From the NCBI GenBank assembly GCA_934376955.1, contig CAKRPJ010000011.1:1-60827 (forward strand): 60,827 nucleotides of DNA. The letters are read 5' to 3'. Shown here in pieces: positions 15,606 to 24,237 of this stretch (positions are counted from its first letter, which is position 1; each line of letters starts with the position of its first letter). The notes below the pieces were generated by a model that ran no database searches, was not told the origin of the DNA, and worked only from the letters and a program-made list of their open reading frames with translations. The DNA is from CAKRPJ01 sp934376955. GTDB lineage: Bacteria; Bacillota; Clostridia; Lachnospirales; Lachnospiraceae. Both the position numbers and the translations under genes were made by a program.

Positions 15606-17207
15606 ATGAAATTAACATTTATTGGTGCGGATCATGAGGTTACGGGAAGCTGTCATTGCCTGCAGGTCTGTGGAAAAACGATCCTGATCGACTATGGTAT
15701 GGAGCAGGGAGGAAATGTATACGAGAATGCAGATCTCCCGGTGCCGGTCGCAGATGTGGATTATATCCTGATCACCCATGCCCACATTGATCATACCGGA
15801 TTGCTTCCGCTGCTTTATGCACGGGGCTTCAAGGGGCAGATCTTTGCGACACAGGCAACCTGTGACCTGTGTAATATCATGCTGAAGGACAGTGCCCATA
15901 TTCAGGAAATGGAGGCAGAATGGAAAAACCGTAAGGCACGCCGTGCAGGCAAGCCGGAGGTGGAGCCGCTTTATACGGTCAATGATGCTGCCGGTGTCCT
16001 GACCCACTTTGTTCCCTGCAGATACGGCGAGATCTACACTCTTACCGAGGGAGTTGAACTTCGCTTTACGGATGTCGGCCACCTTTTAGGCTCGGCTTCC
16101 ATCGAGATCTGGATGACCGAGGACGGCGTATCAAAAAAGATCGTCTTTTCGGGGGACATCGGAAATAAAAACAAGCCTCTTATCAAAGACCCCTCTTATG
16201 TAGATGAGGCAGATTATGTAGTTATGGAGTGTACTTATGGTGACCGTTTGCATGACCGGACCCATGAACATATCAGTGAGCTTGCAAGGATCCTGCAGGA
16301 AACGCTGGACCGCGGAGGAAATCTCGTTATTCCGGCCTTTGCAGTGGGGCGTACTCAGGAGATCCTGTACTTTATGAGAAAGATCAAAGAGGAAGAAATC
16401 ATAAAGGGCCATGACGGCTTTCAGGTATATGTGGACAGTCCGCTGGCTGTGGAGGCAACTCACGTTTTCAACAGAAACATTATCGACTGCTTCGATGAGG
16501 AGGCAATGGAGTTAGTCAAAAAGGGCATCAACCCGATTACCTTCCCCGGTCTTAAGCTGTCCGTAACAAGTGATGATTCTAAAAATATCAACTTTGACAT
16601 GACGCCGAAGGTCATCATCTCTGCTGCTGGAATGTGTGATGCGGGTCGTATCCGCCATCATTTAAAGCATAATCTCTGGAGACCGGAATGTACGATCCTG
16701 TTTGCGGGATATCAGGCAGTAGGCACCCTGGGCCGTGCCCTGATCGATGGCGCTCAGGTTGTTAAGCTCTTTGGTGAGACCATCGAGGTGGAAGCACATA
16801 TTGAGAAGCTGGAGGGACTCTCGGGCCATGCAGATAAAGAGGGACTTCTTACCTGGATACAGGCCTTTAAGAAAAAACCGTTCCACGTCTTTACCGTTCA
16901 CGGAGATGATGCGGTATGCACCAGCTTTTCCGGACTTTTAAGATCTGATCTTGAGCTTGAGGCGGATGCTCCGTTTTCCGGTTCTGTCTATGATCTTGCC
17001 GAGGGCGTATGGATCAAGCAGACCGTCGGTGTTCCGATCAAGAAGGAAACAGAGAGACAGAAGGAGAACAGAGGTATCTTTGAGCTGCTGCTGGCTGCCG
17101 GTGAGCGCCTGATGCGGGTGATCAGAAAGAACAAGGACTGTGCAAATAAGGATATTAAAAAATTCACAACGGAGGTAAATGCCCTTTGCGATAAATGGGA
17201 TATGTAG
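15606..17207 (+). CDS. MBL-fold beta-CASP nuclease (RNA-processing family)
   Basis: A 534-residue metallo-beta-lactamase protein with beta-CASP insert, the fold of CPSF-type and RNase J-type RNA nucleases. Metal ligands are clear: HAHIDH at H58, H60, D62 and H63, a later His in DVGHLLGS, Asp in FSGDIGN, and the C-terminal LSGHAD motif. The beta-CASP region (FAVGRTQEI to AGMCDAGR) covers about 200-390. About 70 further residues form an extra C-terminal part. AGGAGG lies seven bases before the ATG at 15606; an upstream extension of the frame runs through the promoter repeat and is rejected. RNA is the likely substrate by family. Confidence 0.88.
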   Translation: MKLTFIGADHEVTGSCHCLQVCGKTILIDYGMEQGGNVYENADLPVPVADVDYILITHAHIDHTGLLPLLYARGFKGQIFATQATCDLCNIMLKDSAHIQEMEAEWKNRKARRAGKPEVEPLYTVNDAAGVLTHFVPCRYGEIYTLTEGVELRFTDVGHLLGSASIEIWMTEDGVSKKIVFSGDIGNKNKPLIKDPSYVDEADYVVMECTYGDRLHDRTHEHISELARILQETLDRGGNLVIPAFAVGRTQEILYFMRKIKEEEIIKGHDGFQVYVDSPLAVEATHVFNRNIIDCFDEEAMELVKKGINPITFPGLKLSVTSDDSKNINFDMTPKVIISAAGMCDAGRIRHHLKHNLWRPECTILFAGYQAVGTLGRALIDGAQVVKLFGETIEVEAHIEKLEGLSGHADKEGLLTWIQAFKKKPFHVFTVHGDDAVCTSFSGLLRSDLELEADAPFSGSVYDLAEGVWIKQTVGVPIKKETERQKENRGIFELLLAAGERLMRVIRKNKDCANKDIKKFTTEVNALCDKWDM

Positions 17208-17230
17208 AAGCGTAAAGGGAAGTTTTCAGA

Positions 17231-17704
17231 ATGAAGGTGACGTTATTTACAGACGGGGCGGCCCGCGGGAATCCCGACGGGCCGGGCGGATATGGAGCTG
17301 TTCTCCAGTATAGGGACAAGCAGGGGCTCCTGCATGAACGGGAATTATCGGCCGGTTATAAAAAAACAACGAATAACCGTATGGAGCTTATGGCGGCCAT
17401 CGCCGGCCTAGAGGCTCTTAATCGGCCCTGTGAGGTCGAGCTGTATTCGGATTCCAAATATCTGGTGGATGCGTTCAATCAGAAATGGGTGGACAGCTGG
17501 ATCAAAAATGGCTGGAAAAGAAAAACCGGCCCCGTAAAAAATGTAGATCTGTGGAAAAGACTGCTGGCAGCAATGGAGCCCCATCAGATAACCTTCCTAT
17601 GGGTAAAGGGTCATGACGGACATCCGGAAAATGAACGCTGCGACCGTCTGGCAACAACGGCCGCAGACGGTACAGAGCTGCTTACCGATGCCGGTATCGT
17701 GTAA
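17231..17704 (+). CDS. rnhA: Ribonuclease HI
   Basis: The enzyme cuts RNA in RNA-DNA hybrids. All four carboxylates of the active site are present: D8, E52, D74 and D138, with the neighbouring His in VKGHDGH (residue 128). The 157-residue length matches single-domain RNase HI and includes the basic protrusion (WIKNGWKRKTG, about 90-100). It follows the beta-CASP gene by 23 bases and is probably co-transcribed with it. Confidence 0.96.
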   Translation: MKVTLFTDGAARGNPDGPGGYGAVLQYRDKQGLLHERELSAGYKKTTNNRMELMAAIAGLEALNRPCEVELYSDSKYLVDAFNQKWVDSWIKNGWKRKTGPVKNVDLWKRLLAAMEPHQITFLWVKGHDGHPENERCDRLATTAADGTELLTDAGIV

Positions 17705-17813
17705 AAAATTACAATAATCTTACAATCTGTTTCCGAGTACATTTTTTTATTCCCATGGGGTGAGGTTTGTGCTATGGTTATAGCATAAATTCTTAATAAG
17801 GCGGCAGAATAAA

Positions 17814-18653
17814 ATGAGATATATCAGAATGTGGGCTGTAATACTCTGCATTTTGGCGGCCGGTATTTTTACCACAAGGATGACAAGGCAGTTTGTAGGA
17901 GCGGAAGGCGAAGCGGAAATGGCTGCGTTGGCTTTGGGAGAGCAGGCTTTGTCAGCATCCGCCTACGGCGATCAAATACAGCCGGAAAAAGCGGTGGAGC
18001 CGGAAGCGGAAAAAGACAGGGCGGTTTTTAAGGCGGACGCCGGTGAAGCTAATGCAGAAAACGAAGCTGCCGGTGGAGTCAATGCGGAAAATGCCGAACC
18101 GGGTGCAGCCGATACAGAAAAATCAGATACGGAGGCGTCCGGTCAGGCTGAGGCCGGCGATCAGGTGTTATCTGCATACAAGGAAACCGTCAAGTCTCCG
18201 TTAGAGCCGGATCCCGGTGTGGAAGGAAAACAGGCTATGTTTTCCGATAACAGCACAGAGTCACAGCTATATGGATTTGAGGAGCTTGAAAACGGGCTTA
18301 GTGAGGCGGAAAAACAGGCAGAGCAGGGAAAGAATAAGGAATCCGAAACGAACCCGGACCTTCTGTATGCAATGTCGGAACGAGAGCGGCTGATCTGGGA
18401 CAGGGAGTTAAGTAAGATCGCAGGCTCGATCACGGGACGGATGACACCGGAAGAAGCAGATGACTTTCAATATCAGGAGCTGGAGTGGCTTAAGGAGAGA
18501 GAACGCGCGGGAGCGCAGGCAGCTGAAGAAAGAAAAGCATCCGGTCATTCTCAGGGCGTCTCCGGCACTATCGCCCGGATGACAAGAGAACGATGCTATT
18601 ATCTTTTAGAGGAATATGAAGAATTATTAAAAAGCGATGAGATAGGGCAATAA
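17814..18653 (+). CDS. Membrane-anchored acidic protein of unknown function
   Basis: A 279-residue protein that I do not recognise. An N-terminal helix (about 5-22) without a lipobox probably anchors or exports it. Residues 40-180 are low in complexity and rich in Ala, Glu, Gly and Asp, as in a disordered linker. The C-terminal 90 residues are charged, probably helical, and contain two similar phrases, SGSITGRMT-type (AGSITGRMTPEEAD) and VSGTIARMTRERC. AAGGCGG precedes the ATG. It is followed by a long hairpin at 18692-18748. It may be a cell-envelope protein; no enzyme motif is visible. Confidence 0.75.
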   Translation: MRYIRMWAVILCILAAGIFTTRMTRQFVGAEGEAEMAALALGEQALSASAYGDQIQPEKAVEPEAEKDRAVFKADAGEANAENEAAGGVNAENAEPGAADTEKSDTEASGQAEAGDQVLSAYKETVKSPLEPDPGVEGKQAMFSDNSTESQLYGFEELENGLSEAEKQAEQGKNKESETNPDLLYAMSERERLIWDRELSKIAGSITGRMTPEEADDFQYQELEWLKERERAGAQAAEERKASGHSQGVSGTIARMTRERCYYLLEEYEELLKSDEIGQ

Positions 18654-18691
18654 CGGCCCATACTAAGCTCATACAAAGCAATTATAAAGTC

Positions 18692-18748
18692 AAAAATAGC
18701 TTGCATATATCATAAATTGCGATTATGATAGAATACAAGCTATTTTTT
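18692..18748 (+). terminator. Long hairpin with T run before the small ORF
   Basis: Twelve-base perfect arms (18692-18703 with 18736-18747) contain an inner TATCATAA/TTATGATA pairing and end in six T. It would end transcripts of the 17814 gene. The T run touches the Shine-Dalgarno of the next ORF. Confidence 0.7.
18701..18729 (+). promoter_or_regulatory. Promoter inside the hairpin, for the small ORF and alaS
   Basis: TTGCAT (18701-18706), 17 bases, TATGAT (18724-18729). Transcription from it would begin near 18736, so the new RNA holds only the 3' arm of the hairpin and cannot fold it. Confidence 0.55.
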
Positions 18749-18762
18749 AAGGAGGAAATTCT

Positions 18763-18888
18763 ATGGCAGCTATTATCAGTACAACAATAGAGACCGCTTT
18801 AAAATTTGTGATCCTTGGAGCAATCGCGATTGCAGGAGTTGTCTGCGGGAAAAAATTCAAGGACAGAAAAACTAGCAATAAACAGTAA
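18763..18888 (+). CDS. 41-residue single-helix membrane peptide
   Basis: A short ORF with a very good ribosome site (AAGGAGG, about seven bases before the ATG) ends 18 bases before alaS. The product has a short amphipathic N-terminus (MAAIISTTIETALK), one hydrophobic helix (about residues 15-28) and a basic tail (GKKFKDRKTSNKQ), so the tail should be cytoplasmic. I recall peptides of this pattern being widespread in Lachnospiraceae and sometimes misnamed 'vanadium nitrogenase'; that recollection is unverified. The function is unknown. Codon content, ribosome site and its own promoter argue that it is real. Confidence 0.7.
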   Translation: MAAIISTTIETALKFVILGAIAIAGVVCGKKFKDRKTSNKQ

Positions 18889-18906
18889 CCTAGGAGGCAT
18901 AAAACC

Positions 18907-21546
18907 ATGCAGAAATATGGTGTAAACGAACTGAGGAGAATGTTTCTCGACTTTTTCGAGGGCAAAGGGCATCTTGCAATGAAAAGCTTCTCCCTTGTTC
19001 CCCATAATGATAACAGCTTACTTTTGATCAACTCCGGTATGGCACCGTTAAAGCCGTATTTTACCGGTCAGGAGATCCCGCCGAGACGCAGGGTCTGCAC
19101 CTGCCAGAAATGTATCCGTACCGGCGATATTGAAAATATCGGAAAGACAGCCCGCCACGGTACATTCTTTGAGATGCTTGGAAACTTCTCCTTCGGAGAT
19201 TATTTTAAAACAGAGGCAATTCACTGGAGCTGGGAATTCCTGACAGAAGTGGTGGGTCTTGATCCGAACCGCCTGTATCCGTCTATCTATCTGGATGACG
19301 AGGAGGCGTTTAAGATCTGGAACGAGGAGATCGGCATTCCGGCAGACCGGATCTTCCGCTTTGGCCGTGAGGACAACTTCTGGGAGCACGGTGCAGGTCC
19401 CTGCGGCCCCTGCTCTGAGATCTACTATGACCGCGGTGAGAAATACGGCTGCGGAAAACCGGGATGTACGGTGGGCTGCGAATGCGACCGTTACATGGAG
19501 GTCTGGAACAACGTATTCTCCCAGTTTAACAATGACGGCCATGGAAACTATACAGACCTTGTGCAGAAGAATATCGATACCGGTATGGGGCTGGAGCGTC
19601 TTGCAACGATTGTTCAGGATGTGGATTCCCTCTTTACGATCGACACAAATAAGGCTCTCCTCGATAGAGTATGTGCTCTTGCAGGAAAAGAGTATCAGAA
19701 GGATCATGAAACAGACGTTTCGTTAAGAATCGTGACAGACCATATCAAATCCTGTACCTTCATGATCTCTGACGGGATCATGCCCTCCAACGAGGGCAGA
19801 GGCTATGTGCTCCGCCGTCTCTTAAGACGTGCGGCACGCCACGGAAGGAAGCTCGGAATTGAAGGAAAGTTCTTGGCAAATCTTTCCGATACCGTGATCG
19901 AGCTTTCCAAGGACGGATATCCGGAGCTGGAAGAAAAGAAGATCATGATCTTTAAGGTCCTCACAGAGGAAGAAGACAAATTCAACAAGACGATTGATCA
20001 GGGACTTGCCATCCTTGCCGATATGGAAGAAGAAATGAAAAAGGAGAAGTCCTCTGTTCTTCCGGGCGCAGATGCCTTCAAGCTTTATGATACCTACGGA
20101 TTCCCCATCGACCTTACCAAGGAGATCCTCGAGGAAAAGAACTTCAAGGTGGATGAGGACGGCTTTACCGCATGCATGAAGGAGCAGAAGGATAAGGCGA
20201 GAAAGGCAAGAAAGACAACAAACTATATGGGTGCTGACGTTACCGTATATCAGTCGATCGATCCTGCCATTACCTCAAAATTCGTGGGCTACGACCGTTT
20301 AAGCCATGAATCTAAGATTGTTGTCCTTACAACGACAGATGAGATCGTGGAAGCCCTTACCGACGGACAGAAGGGAACGATCCTCGTGGAGGAAACACCT
20401 TTCTATGCTACCATGGGCGGACAGCAGGCAGATATCGGTGTGATCGTATCGGAAAACGGAGAGTTTAAGGTTGAGGATACAATTAAGCTTCAGGGCGGAA
20501 AGATCGGCCATGTCGGTGTAATGACAAAGGGAATGCTTCAGAATGGTGAGACAGTTACCCTTAAGGTCGACGAGGAAAACCGTGCACTGACCGCAAGAAA
20601 CCACAGTGCGACCCACCTTCTTCACAAGGCTCTCAGAATGGTTCTCGGCGAGCATGTTGAGCAGGCCGGTTCTCTTGTGACGAAGGACAGACTCCGTTTT
20701 GACTTTACTCATTTCTCTGCCATGACTCCGGAGGAGTTAAAGAAGGTAGAGGAGATCGTAAATAAAGAGATCCGGGCAGATCTTAAGGTCCACACGGACA
20801 TCATGAGCCTTGATGAGGCAAAGAAAACAGGAGCAATGGCCCTGTTCGGTGAAAAATACGGCGATACCGTGCGCGTTGTAAGAATGGGAGATTTCTCCAC
20901 AGAGCTCTGTGGTGGTACCCATGTGGCAGATACCTCCTCCATCAGCTCCTTTAAGATCCTGTCTGAAGCAGGAATTGCTGCGGGTGTAAGACGTATCGAG
21001 GCATTAACCTCTGACGGACTGCTGGCACACTACGAGAAGGTGGAGAGTGAGCTTCATGAGGCAGCAGCTGCTGCCAAGGCAACACCGGATGCCCTTACCG
21101 CTAAGATCGAGGCAATGGCAGAGGAGATCAAAGCCCTTCATTCCGAAAATGAAAAGCTTAAGAATAAGCTTGCCAAGGAAGCAATGGGTGATGTTATGGA
21201 TCAGGTAAAAGAGGTCAAGGGCGTTAAGGTGCTTTCTGTAAGAGCAGACGGTGTCGATATGAACGGCCTCAGAAATCTGGGCGACCAGCTGAAGGAAAAG
21301 CTTGGGGAAGGCGTGATCGTGATCGCCTCCGTGCTGGATGGCAAGGTCAACCTGATGGCTACCGCAACAGAGGGCGCTCAGAAAATGGGATGCCATGCCG
21401 GAAATCTGATCAAGGCGATCGCAGGTCTTGTAGGAGGAGGCGGCGGCGGACGCCCGAATATGGCTCAGGCCGGCGGCAAGAATCCGGAAGGCGTTGATGC
21501 TGCCCTTGCAAAGGTAACAGAGACGGTGGAAGAACAGATTAAATAA
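18907..21546 (+). CDS. alaS: Alanyl-tRNA synthetase
   Basis: AlaRS charges tRNA-Ala and edits mischarged Ser and Gly. The 879-residue protein has the class II catalytic domain (RTGDIENIGKTARHGTFFEM near 62-81), the tRNA-recognition domain, the editing domain with the HxxxH zinc motif (NHSATHLLH) and the later CGGTHV, and a C-Ala domain with a glycine run (GGGGGGRPNMAQAGGK). TAGGAGG lies nine bases before the ATG. No T-box leader is present. It shares a promoter with the small peptide gene. Confidence 0.98.
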   Translation: MQKYGVNELRRMFLDFFEGKGHLAMKSFSLVPHNDNSLLLINSGMAPLKPYFTGQEIPPRRRVCTCQKCIRTGDIENIGKTARHGTFFEMLGNFSFGDYFKTEAIHWSWEFLTEVVGLDPNRLYPSIYLDDEEAFKIWNEEIGIPADRIFRFGREDNFWEHGAGPCGPCSEIYYDRGEKYGCGKPGCTVGCECDRYMEVWNNVFSQFNNDGHGNYTDLVQKNIDTGMGLERLATIVQDVDSLFTIDTNKALLDRVCALAGKEYQKDHETDVSLRIVTDHIKSCTFMISDGIMPSNEGRGYVLRRLLRRAARHGRKLGIEGKFLANLSDTVIELSKDGYPELEEKKIMIFKVLTEEEDKFNKTIDQGLAILADMEEEMKKEKSSVLPGADAFKLYDTYGFPIDLTKEILEEKNFKVDEDGFTACMKEQKDKARKARKTTNYMGADVTVYQSIDPAITSKFVGYDRLSHESKIVVLTTTDEIVEALTDGQKGTILVEETPFYATMGGQQADIGVIVSENGEFKVEDTIKLQGGKIGHVGVMTKGMLQNGETVTLKVDEENRALTARNHSATHLLHKALRMVLGEHVEQAGSLVTKDRLRFDFTHFSAMTPEELKKVEEIVNKEIRADLKVHTDIMSLDEAKKTGAMALFGEKYGDTVRVVRMGDFSTELCGGTHVADTSSISSFKILSEAGIAAGVRRIEALTSDGLLAHYEKVESELHEAAAAAKATPDALTAKIEAMAEEIKALHSENEKLKNKLAKEAMGDVMDQVKEVKGVKVLSVRADGVDMNGLRNLGDQLKEKLGEGVIVIASVLDGKVNLMATATEGAQKMGCHAGNLIKAIAGLVGGGGGGRPNMAQAGGKNPEGVDAALAKVTETVEEQIK

Positions 21547-21558
21547 TTCAGTGCACAG

Positions 21559-21693
21559 GTACGCAGGAAGCGTACAGTAAGATTACAGAAGTAATCTGCA
21601 CTCGCGCGAAGATGCAGACTGTCGCAAGAGACCGGCACGGGTATGGATTATCGAAGTAATCGGTAAATAGAACGATCAGAGGAACTGATTTTT
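21559..21693 (+). other. Run of short hairpins after alaS
   Basis: Several small perfect inverted repeats with purine loops follow the alaS stop: 21559-21575 (loop AGGAA), 21580-21597 (loop AGAA), 21595-21618, 21646-21661 (loop TCGAAG) and 21675-21689 (loop AGGAA, followed by T). The second and third share three bases and exclude each other. It could be a 3' UTR element, a leader of the next operon or a small RNA. Confidence 0.45.
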
Positions 21694-21698
21694 ATACC

Positions 21699-21733
21699 AG
21701 AAGGTATAGCGTGATTGCTATACCTTCTTTTTT
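21699..21733 (+). terminator. Strong terminator before the methyltransferase operon
   Basis: A twelve-base perfect stem (21699-21710 with 21717-21728) and GTGATT loop are followed by T. It ends alaS transcripts, or acts as an attenuator for the operon that starts 69 bases later. Confidence 0.9.
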
Positions 21734-21801
21734 CTGCGAAATTATTCAGGCGGGCAGGAAAAGAAGGTGGAAGGTTTGAATTTCAGGAGGAATTGACCGA
21801 A

Positions 21802-22569
21802 GTGGATGCGTTTAAACAAAAAGTTCGTGAAAACTGGAATGTTCATGCAAAAGATTATGATGAACAATACCAGCACGGTTTAAAGAGTGCCGGGGAGCGA
21901 GAGGCATGGATGAAGCTTCTGGCTCAGCTGATCCCGGAGAAAAATGCAAGGATACTTGACGTAGGGGCGGGAACCGGCTTCTTAAGCCTTATGCTGGCAC
22001 AACAGGGACATCAGGTGAAGGGAGTCGACCTTTCTCCCGGAATGCTGGATAAAGCGAGAAAAAAGGCCGCAGCTGCGAAGCTTGGCAATATAGAATTTGC
22101 CGAGGGAGATGCGGAGGCATTGGAGGAGCCCTCAGAGAAGTATGATATCGTGATCAACCGGCATCTGCTCTGGGCCATGCCGAATCCGAAGCAGGCTGTT
22201 TCGGAATGGGCGCGGGTGTTAAAGCCGGGCGGACGCCTGATCATTATCGACGGAGACTGGCATTACGATCTGTGGAGCAATAATCTGAAGATCTTTTTCG
22301 GAAAGCTGCTTTTATTACTGGTCGAGCATAAAAATGAATTTGGCAGTCAGTCCTCCGGCATTTCCGACAGTCTTCCTATGACGAAGCCGGAAAATGCAAA
22401 GGCAGCGCCAAAGCTTGTGGGTTCTGTCGGCCTCACGGTATCTGTGACAGATGCAAAAGAGGTGGAGGCAGCGGAAAATGCCGCAATGCCTCTTAGATAT
22501 CGGCTGCTGAATCCGTATCACCGGATCATCATCATCGGAAAGAAGCTGGAGACACACGCGGAAAGCTAA
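21802..22569 (+). CDS. Class I SAM-dependent methyltransferase
   Basis: A 255-residue methyltransferase of the type-11 fold. Motif I is DVGAGTGFLS (about residues 52-61), followed by the acidic end of strand 2 (KGVDLSPGMLDKA) and the post-motif HLLWAMPNPKQAVSEWARVL, a region typical of UbiE/small-molecule methyltransferases. I choose GTG at 21802 because AGGAGG lies 11 bases upstream; the frame continues back through the terminator at 21699-21733, which cannot be coding. It is 27 bases before a solute-binding lipoprotein and leads a six-gene import operon, so its substrate is likely linked to the imported compound. The substrate is unknown. Confidence 0.85.
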   Translation: MDAFKQKVRENWNVHAKDYDEQYQHGLKSAGEREAWMKLLAQLIPEKNARILDVGAGTGFLSLMLAQQGHQVKGVDLSPGMLDKARKKAAAAKLGNIEFAEGDAEALEEPSEKYDIVINRHLLWAMPNPKQAVSEWARVLKPGGRLIIIDGDWHYDLWSNNLKIFFGKLLLLLVEHKNEFGSQSSGISDSLPMTKPENAKAAPKLVGSVGLTVSVTDAKEVEAAENAAMPLRYRLLNPYHRIIIIGKKLETHAES

Positions 22570-22596
22570 TCAAGTTTACGAGGAGAAAAAGAAACA

Positions 22597-24228
22597 ATGA
22601 AAAGAAAATTAGCAGCATTACTTATTGCTTCCATGGTCTTTGCCTGCGTTGGCTGTGCAAAGGAAAAGACAGGACAGTCTCAGACAGAGGCAGGGACAGA
22701 ACAGACGGAACAAGCCGCAGCAGAAAAAGAGAGTATAGATGCTTTGGAAGCATCAGAAAAACCGACAGAGCTGGTTGTTTGTGCAGGACCGGGATCTCCC
22801 ATCACATCGGGAAACTTTGATCCGCTTCAGGGCTTTCTGGTGCAGGGATTTTTTATGTTCCACAGCTCTCTTTTAAAATATGATGCCGATTTGGTTCTTC
22901 AGAATGATCTGGCAGTCGGTGAACATGAGATCAGTGACGACAAGCTTGTCTATACCTTTCATATCCGTGAGGATGCCAAATTTTCTGACGGAACCGAGCT
23001 TACTGCGGAAGATGTGGCATTTACCTTTAATAAGATGAAGGATGCCGGAACTGATGTTGATGTAAGCAACCTCGATGTGGCAGAGGCCCTTGACGATCAT
23101 ACCGTGCGCTTCACCCTTACTGAGCCCCAGTCCTCCTTTATCGACCAGCTGGGCCTTGTCGGCATCGTTCCGAAGAATGAATACGATGAGAATTATGCCG
23201 CCACCGGTATCGGCTCCGGCCCGTGGAAAATGCTTCAATGTGATGTGGATCAGCAGACAATCGTTGTCCCGAACGAATACTACTATGGTGAGAAGCCGTA
23301 TTTTACAAAGGTCACCTTTGTGAATCTTGATGAGCAGGCAGCCCTTGCGGCCCTTAAGGCCGGTGAGCTTGATGTCTCGGATATCAGCTGTGAGTATGCG
23401 TTAGAGGAGATCGACGGGATGAATCTTGTCACTCTGGATACCGTCGATACCCGTGTCATCACCCTGCCGACAGTCCCGAGAACGACCCGTGAGGACGGTA
23501 CGGTGATCGGAAATGATGTCACCTGCGATCCTGCCATCAGAAAAGCTCTCAATATCGGGATCGACCGTCAGCAGATCGTAGAGGAAGCATATAACGGCTT
23601 TGGAAAGCCGGGCTACGGCTGGGCCACCTCATGGTCCTCCATGGAGCCCTTTGAGGACGGACAGACAGAAAAAGCAAAGCAGATGCTAAAGGAGGCCGGA
23701 TGGGTCGACAGCGACGGGGATGGTATCCGGGAAAAGGATGGCATTAAGGCAGAATTTGATGTATATGCCTTCTCCTTCCAGATGGAGCGTTACTATTGTG
23801 CTCTGGCAATGGCAAACCAGGCGAAGGAGCTTGGCATCCAGGTCAATTGCTATGCAGATTCCTCCGATGTGATCCGCAAAAACAGATACAGCAGCGGTAT
23901 CGTATACGGACTTGGAGAATATACGGTCCATCAGATCAAGGGCTGGTATTATACAGGCGTTATGATGAACTGTGCCGATTACTCCAATCCGGAGGTGGAT
24001 GCGGCCATCGATGCGGCCATCAACTCCACTACACAGGAGGAGGCAATGGAATACTGGAAGAAGGCCCAGAACATTGCGGCGGAGGATGTACCCTACCTTT
24101 TCCTTGTAAATATGGATCACTGTCTCTTTGTACGCGACGGTCTGGATCTTGGTACGATCATTCCGAACCCCCACGGTCACGGAGCGCCGATCATCGGCTC
24201 CATGAACGAATGGAAATGGGAAGAATAA
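22597..24228 (+). CDS. ABC importer solute-binding lipoprotein (family 5)
   Basis: A 543-residue extracytoplasmic binding protein of the DppA/OppA/NikA family. The signal peptide ends in the lipobox ACVGC with the lipidated Cys at residue 20, followed by a Gln/Thr/Glu linker. The family-5 signature is clear (FHIREDAKFSDGTELTAEDV near residues 122-141). A His-containing tract near the end (NPHGHGAP) could touch a metal or peptide, which is a guess. It precedes two permeases and two ATPases in one run with gaps of ten bases or less. The family imports peptides, nickel or metal chelates; the sequence does not decide among them. Confidence 0.9.
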   Translation: MKRKLAALLIASMVFACVGCAKEKTGQSQTEAGTEQTEQAAAEKESIDALEASEKPTELVVCAGPGSPITSGNFDPLQGFLVQGFFMFHSSLLKYDADLVLQNDLAVGEHEISDDKLVYTFHIREDAKFSDGTELTAEDVAFTFNKMKDAGTDVDVSNLDVAEALDDHTVRFTLTEPQSSFIDQLGLVGIVPKNEYDENYAATGIGSGPWKMLQCDVDQQTIVVPNEYYYGEKPYFTKVTFVNLDEQAALAALKAGELDVSDISCEYALEEIDGMNLVTLDTVDTRVITLPTVPRTTREDGTVIGNDVTCDPAIRKALNIGIDRQQIVEEAYNGFGKPGYGWATSWSSMEPFEDGQTEKAKQMLKEAGWVDSDGDGIREKDGIKAEFDVYAFSFQMERYYCALAMANQAKELGIQVNCYADSSDVIRKNRYSSGIVYGLGEYTVHQIKGWYYTGVMMNCADYSNPEVDAAIDAAINSTTQEEAMEYWKKAQNIAAEDVPYLFLVNMDHCLFVRDGLDLGTIIPNPHGHGAPIIGSMNEWKWEE

Positions 24229-24237
24229 GGAAATAAA

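Noticed and set aside
18654..18906. A T-box leader before alaS
   Set aside because: There is no T-box sequence or specifier stem; the interval is filled by a hairpin promoter and a small ORF.
21547..21801. A known riboswitch (NiCo, cobalamin or other metal class) before the import operon
   Set aside because: I could not match any conserved core of these classes; only short hairpins and a terminator are visible. Kept as an open finding instead.
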